Assembly: GCF_011297335.1 (NCBI RefSeq)
Contig: NZ_JAAOTJ010000022.1
Span: 1-64,000, forward strand
Length of the DNA stretch: 64,000 nucleotides
Origin: Catellatospora methionotrophica
Lineage (GTDB): Bacteria > Actinomycetota > Actinomycetes > Mycobacteriales > Micromonosporaceae
Direction: 5' to 3'
Shown here: positions 60,457 to 64,000 of the stretch, in pieces
Position numbering within the stretch: position 1 is the first letter of the stretch
How the letters are laid out: the number at the start of each line of letters is the position of its first letter
Position numbers and translations under genes: made by a program
Notes under the pieces: generated by a model
The model's database searches: none
What the model was told of the DNA's origin: nothing
The model's input: only the letters and a program-made list of their open reading frames with translations

Positions 60457-61467
60457 GTGCTGGACCGTCGCGCCCCCCGCTGCCTGCTCGCCCTGACCCT
60501 GGTGTTGAGCGGTGCGGCGTGCTCGTCGCCGCCCGCCGAAGCACCGGTGTTCACCCAGCCCAGCGGCACCGCCGCCGCCTCGGGAGCGCCGTCGACCGGC
60601 CCGTCGCTCGCCCCTTCGGCGAGCGCCAGTGCACGCCCGTCGGCGTCGCCGGTGGTGCGGGCCGCGCCGAGGAGCGCGCTGGCGGTGGGCGTACGCACGC
60701 TGACGTTCACCCGTGGCGACCGCAAGCTGCCGACGACCGTCTGGTATCCGGCGACCGGCAAGGCAGGCGGCTCGCCGCGCAAGGACGCCCCGGCCGCCGC
60801 CGGGCGCTTTCCCGTCGTGCTGTTCAGCCACGGCCTGCACGGGCTGCCCACGTACTACCAGCAGATCACGACCCGGCTGGCCGCCGCGGGCTTCGTGGTG
60901 GCGGGACCGGCCTACCCGTTCACCAATCACGACGCCAACCCGTTCAAGCAGTCCGACATGGCCAACCAGCCCGCCGACGGGTCGGCGGTGCTGACGGCGC
61001 TGCTGAAGCTGGACACCAAGGCGGGCGACCGGCTCGCCGGGCACCTCGACGGGGCGCACATCGGGGTGGCGGGCCACTCCGCGGGCGGGTTCACCTCGGC
61101 GGGCATGCTGGCGGGCACCCGGGACACCCGCGTCGACGCCGCCGTGGTGATCTCGGGCGGCTCGATGGGGGCGTTCAAGGGCACGCGTACGCCGGTGCTG
61201 TTCGTGCACGGTGACGCCGACGCGGTGGTGAATTATCAGACCGGGCGGAACGCGTACAACGGAACGTCCTGGCCGCGCGCCTTCCTGACGCTGCTCGGCG
61301 GCGACCACGGTGCGTTCCTCGGGCCCGGCGCGAAGGGTTTCGACCAGACCATGAAGACCACGACCGACTTCCTGCGCTGGGCACTGTGGGGCGACGCCGC
61401 AGCCAAGGGCCGCCTGTCCGCCGACGGCAACCGCGCGGGCGTGTCCAAATTCGAGGCGAAGCTGTGA
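60457..61467 (+). CDS. Lipoprotein alpha/beta-hydrolase (esterase/lipase-like)
   Basis: The 336-aa protein has a lipoprotein signal with lipobox SGAAC (about residue 21) and a Ser/Pro-rich linker. An alpha/beta-hydrolase domain follows: FSHGLHG oxyanion region, nucleophile GHSAGG, acid in FVHGDAD, and base His in GGDHGAF. It resembles chlorophyllase/PAF-acetylhydrolase-type esterases. GTG 60457 has TAGAGT (60444-60449) at leaderless spacing. Its stop overlaps the next start by 4 bp (GTGA), a coupled pair. Confidence 0.85.
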   Translation: MLDRRAPRCLLALTLVLSGAACSSPPAEAPVFTQPSGTAAASGAPSTGPSLAPSASASARPSASPVVRAAPRSALAVGVRTLTFTRGDRKLPTTVWYPATGKAGGSPRKDAPAAAGRFPVVLFSHGLHGLPTYYQQITTRLAAAGFVVAGPAYPFTNHDANPFKQSDMANQPADGSAVLTALLKLDTKAGDRLAGHLDGAHIGVAGHSAGGFTSAGMLAGTRDTRVDAAVVISGGSMGAFKGTRTPVLFVHGDADAVVNYQTGRNAYNGTSWPRAFLTLLGGDHGAFLGPGAKGFDQTMKTTTDFLRWALWGDAAAKGRLSADGNRAGVSKFEAKL

Positions 61468-62180
61468 CCGGCCTGTCGCCCGGCGAGTGCCGGATCTACT
61501 GGGCCGATCCGGCCGACGAGCAGCCCTGGCACGAGCGGCTGCTGAGCGAGGGCGAGCGGGCGCGGCGCGCGTCGCTGCGCCGCGCCGAGGACCGCGCGCG
61601 CCAGACGGTGGCCGCGGCGCTGCTGCGCCTGCTGGCCGGGCGGCACCTGGACGAACGACCCTCGGCCGTACGCGTGGAGCGGGCCTGCACCGACTGCGCG
61701 GTCCCGCACGGCCGCCCGAGCGTGCCCGGCGGCCTGGACGTGTCGGTGTCGCACTCCGGCGACCGGATCGCGGTCGTGCTCAGCCTCGCCGGGCCGGTCG
61801 GCGTCGACGTCGAGCAGGCCCAGCCGCAGCGCGACATCCTCGGCGTGGCCCGGCTGGCGCTGTCCGAGGCGGAGATCGCCGCGTCGGCCCCGCTGGACCA
61901 GGACGGTTTCTACACGTACTGGACGCGCAAGGAGTCGGTGCTCAAGGCCACCGGCGACGGGCTGCGGGTGGCGATGACCAAGATCGAGGTGTCGACTCCG
62001 GCGCAGGACCCGCGCCTGCACCGCTTCGACGGGCGGCCCGACGTGGTCGCCGCAGCCCGCATGTTCACCCTCGCGCCGGGCGCGGGCTACCAGGGCGCGC
62101 TGACCGTGCTCGGCACCCCGTCGGCCGTCACCGAGCACGACGGGTCAGCGCTGCTGCGTCACCAGGCCGAGGGCTTGTAG
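61464..62180 (+). CDS. 4'-phosphopantetheinyl transferase (Sfp type)
   Basis: The 238-aa enzyme transfers phosphopantetheine from CoA to carrier proteins of polyketide, peptide or fatty acid synthases. The magnesium site is GVDVEQ and the signature YWTRKESVLKATGDGL follows. SVSHSGD is the third conserved block. It is coupled to the lipoprotein hydrolase gene upstream by GTGA. The last 22 bp overlap the 3' end of the convergent SDR gene. No NRPS/PKS genes are in the window, so its carrier lies elsewhere. Confidence 0.92.
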   Translation: MTGLSPGECRIYWADPADEQPWHERLLSEGERARRASLRRAEDRARQTVAAALLRLLAGRHLDERPSAVRVERACTDCAVPHGRPSVPGGLDVSVSHSGDRIAVVLSLAGPVGVDVEQAQPQRDILGVARLALSEAEIAASAPLDQDGFYTYWTRKESVLKATGDGLRVAMTKIEVSTPAQDPRLHRFDGRPDVVAAARMFTLAPGAGYQGALTVLGTPSAVTEHDGSALLRHQAEGL

Positions 62181-63610
62181 TCCTTCAGGAAGCAGCCGTA
62201 CAGGTCCTCGCCGAGCTCGCCGCGCACGATCGGGTCGTACACCCGGGCGGCGCCGTCGACCAGGTCCAGCGGGGCGTGGAAACCCGCGTCCGCGAGGCGG
62301 ATCTTGGTCGGGTGCGGGCGCTCGTCGGTGATCCAGCCGGTGTCCACGGCGGTCATCAGGATGCCGTCGTCGAGCATCTCCCCGGCGCTGGTGCGGGTCA
62401 GCATGTTCAGCGCGGCCTTGGCCATGTTCGTGTGCGGGTGCCCCGGCCCCTTGTACTTGCGGCTGAACTGGCCCTCCATCGCCGACACGTTCACCACGTA
62501 CTTGCGGCGCGCCGGGGATGCGGCCATCGCCGCCCGCAACCGGGCGACCAGCACGAACGGGGCGGTCACGTTGCACAGCTGCACTTCGAGCAGCTCGATC
62601 GGGTCGACCTCCTGGACGACCTGCACCCAGCTGTTGGTGGCGTCGAGGTCGGGCACCAGGCCGCCCGCGTCGATCGCCGAACCGTCGGCGATCCGGGCCA
62701 GGCTCGCCCCGCCCGTGGTCAGCGCCAGCGAGGTGACCAGCTCCGGGCTCAGCTGCTGGTGCGGCATCGCCTGGATGGCCGCCGCGGCCGGGCTCGACCC
62801 GGTGTAGTGGCCGAAGCTGATCAGCTCGGGCAGCGGCCCGTCCGGCAGCGGAGCCGACTCGGCCGCCAGCAGCTGCGCGTACGCCTGCGGAGACCGGCGG
62901 ACCGTCTGCGCCGCGTTGTTGATCAGGATGTCGAGCGGGCCCTGCGCGGCGACGGAGTCCGCCAGCGCGACGACCTGGGCCGGGTCGCGCAGGTCGATGC
63001 CGACGATACGCAGCCGGTGCAGCCAGTCGCCGCTGTCCGGCATCGCCTGGAAACGGCGTACCGCGTCGGCGGGGAAGCGGGTGGTGATCGTGGTGTGCGC
63101 GCCGTCGCGCAGCAGCCGCAGCGCGATGTACATGCCGATCTTGGCGCGGCCGCCGGTGAGCAGCGCGCGGCGGCCGGTCAGGTCGGTGCGGGCGTCGCGG
63201 CGGGCGTGGTTCAGCTCCGCGCACGGCGGGCACAGCTGGTGGTAGAAGGCGTCCACCTGCGTGTACCGGTCCTTGCAGGTGTAGCAGGCGCGGGCCTGGC
63301 GCAGGTGGCCCGCGATGTCGCCCTTGGTGGGCGAGGTCAGGCCGAACACGCCCGCGGTCTCGTCGTCGATGCGTCCCGGCGCGCCCGTGGCGGTCGCCGC
63401 GGTCACGGCCTCGTCCGCGGCGAGGATCTCCTCGCGCTTGTCCCGGCGGCGCTGCAGCTTGACGCTCTTGAACAGCCGACCCACCGCCCGGCGCACCGCC
63501 ACGGCGTCCGGGTGCTCGGTCGGCAGGTCCTCGACCTCGGCCAGCACGCTCAGGCACACCTCAAGGCGCGCAGCATCGATCCCGGTGCGCTCCTGCTCGC
63601 TGATCGTCAT
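62159..63610 (-). CDS. Short-chain dehydrogenase-like protein with N-terminal zinc ribbon
   Basis: The 483-aa protein has an unusual first part: a helical 100-residue region, then CYTCKD and CPPC (about 109-131), a likely zinc ribbon. The SDR domain follows, with LTGGRAKIGMYIA and NNAAQT. The catalytic Ser is in VNVSAMEGQF, but the usual YxxxK is TNMAK, so the Tyr seems to be Thr. A KYK nearby could replace it. Activity may be altered or absent. ATG 63610 is the only good start. It overlaps the convergent PPTase by 22 bp. Confidence 0.8.
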   Translation of the reverse strand: MTISEQERTGIDAARLEVCLSVLAEVEDLPTEHPDAVAVRRAVGRLFKSVKLQRRRDKREEILAADEAVTAATATGAPGRIDDETAGVFGLTSPTKGDIAGHLRQARACYTCKDRYTQVDAFYHQLCPPCAELNHARRDARTDLTGRRALLTGGRAKIGMYIALRLLRDGAHTTITTRFPADAVRRFQAMPDSGDWLHRLRIVGIDLRDPAQVVALADSVAAQGPLDILINNAAQTVRRSPQAYAQLLAAESAPLPDGPLPELISFGHYTGSSPAAAAIQAMPHQQLSPELVTSLALTTGGASLARIADGSAIDAGGLVPDLDATNSWVQVVQEVDPIELLEVQLCNVTAPFVLVARLRAAMAASPARRKYVVNVSAMEGQFSRKYKGPGHPHTNMAKAALNMLTRTSAGEMLDDGILMTAVDTGWITDERPHPTKIRLADAGFHAPLDLVDGAARVYDPIVRGELGEDLYGCFLKDYKPSAW

Positions 63611-63886
63611 CCCGCTGCCCGTTCCGTGCTAGCCCACTACCTCGCCCGGAAACTGTACGCAAACGAACCCACGATGACCGCACCAGCCACCGAACCCGCC
63701 CCACCACTGTCGCCCATCTCACCCACCCCACCGCCTCCGAGTCCGGCCGCCGCCCCGGCCCACCCACCCGCACTTTCGATCGACGCTGGCCTATTACATC
63801 GAGTTTGATCTCGAAATACTCGATGTAATAGGCCAGCGTCTATGAAAATCGGGGTGGCGGGGCGCGGGCGGGTCGGTGTGGGTGGG
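63611..63886. other. Intergenic region with type D inverted repeat
   Basis: Apart from the inverted repeat at 63782-63840, this is a C-rich stretch with no gene that I can support. The SDR promoter should be in its first 100 bp. Confidence 0.5.
63782..63840. repeat. Long perfect inverted repeat, type D
   Basis: The 23-nt arms 63782-63804 and 63818-63840 are exact complements around a 13-nt loop. The GACGCTGGCCTATTACATCG arm shares its start with 44846-44912. Confidence 0.88.
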
Positions 63887-64000
63887 TCAGAGGGGGGCGA
63901 GGGTGGTGCCGGTGGTGGGGTCGGTGATGAGGATGGCTTCGACGGGGCAGCAGTCGGCGGCGTCGGTGACCGCCTCGTCGGGGTCGACCAGGGGGTGCAG
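63887..64000 (-). CDS. Ferredoxin, 3' end (truncated by the window)
   Basis: Only the last 37 codons are present, beginning at the right window edge. They read DEAVTDAADCCPVEAILITD and end near GTTLAPL. The ADCCPVEAI block is the second cysteine group of a 3Fe-4S ferredoxin like those that serve cytochrome P450s. The stop is at 63887-63889. The N-terminus and any P450 partner lie outside. Confidence 0.8.
   Translation of the reverse strand: MHPLVDPDEAVTDAADCCPVEAILITDPTTGTTLAPL

Noticed and set aside
1-64000. Biosynthetic gene cluster centred on the phosphopantetheinyl transferase
   Set aside because: No PKS, NRPS or carrier protein genes are visible in the window; the PPTase alone is not evidence.

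Overview
The window is very GC-rich (about 70 percent or more) with long spurious open frames on both strands, which is typical of an actinobacterium. Conservon-type histidine kinase and roadblock genes, PadR/ECF/MarR regulation, leaderless gene starts, a 10-methyl fatty acid gene pair, a calerythrin-like EF-hand protein and many secreted actinobacterial enzymes suggest a filamentous actinomycete. Micromonosporaceae is my best guess, but this is inference. I see no tRNA, rRNA, CRISPR array, transposase or integrase.

Layout. 0-10 kb: a Pol I-like polymerase, a DUF457/YdjM membrane hydrolase, a small helical protein followed by a WXG-RTX-M91 metallopeptidase, then a fused anthranilate synthase preceded by a 20-residue Trp-Trp leader peptide and an attenuator. 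A conservon-like kinase/roadblock pair follows. 9-18 kb: a Ser/Thr kinase, a PIG-V-like mannosyltransferase, a HAD phosphatase, a secreted phosphodiesterase, a TAT-exported multicopper oxidase and CorA. 17.8-25.3 kb: a minus-strand operon (PadR, membrane protein, NAD kinase, GNAT) divergent from a DUF4173 protein, then HrpB. 25.4-34.4 kb: an ECF sigma factor with a PQQ-like partner, a GT-C-like membrane protein, small regulators, a GH15 enzyme, and glyA behind a ZTP riboswitch.

34.4-45 kb: a PQQ-type sugar dehydrogenase with four crystallin-like repeats, an ECF sigma/anti-sigma pair, a GH18 chitinase gene broken by one stop codon at its catalytic motif, an M43 protease, a short LigD-type ligase, an EF-hand protein and an NDH-2 dehydrogenase. 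45-54 kb: MFS/MarR, an adenylate kinase paralogue, tmsA-tmsB (10-methyl branched fatty acids), an anti-sigma-type ATPase, and a glutamine synthetase-like/amidohydrolase pair separated by a 39-bp tandem repeat. 54-64 kb: an orphan Imm51 immunity protein, a methyltransferase, a tiny GntR regulator, a second sugar dehydrogenase (lipoprotein form), a cell-wall amidase, a PPOX/F420 protein, another ATPase, a lipoprotein hydrolase, a phosphopantetheinyl transferase, a zinc-ribbon SDR and the end of a ferredoxin.

The most striking non-coding feature is a set of long, nearly perfect inverted repeats in gene ends and intergenic gaps. At least five sequence types occur, four of them in two or three copies. 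Some act as probable bidirectional terminators, one supplies a gene's stop codon and one forms a protein tail. RNA-level control is visible at trpE(G) (attenuation, probably leaderless leader) and glyA (ZTP riboswitch with Shine-Dalgarno sequestration).
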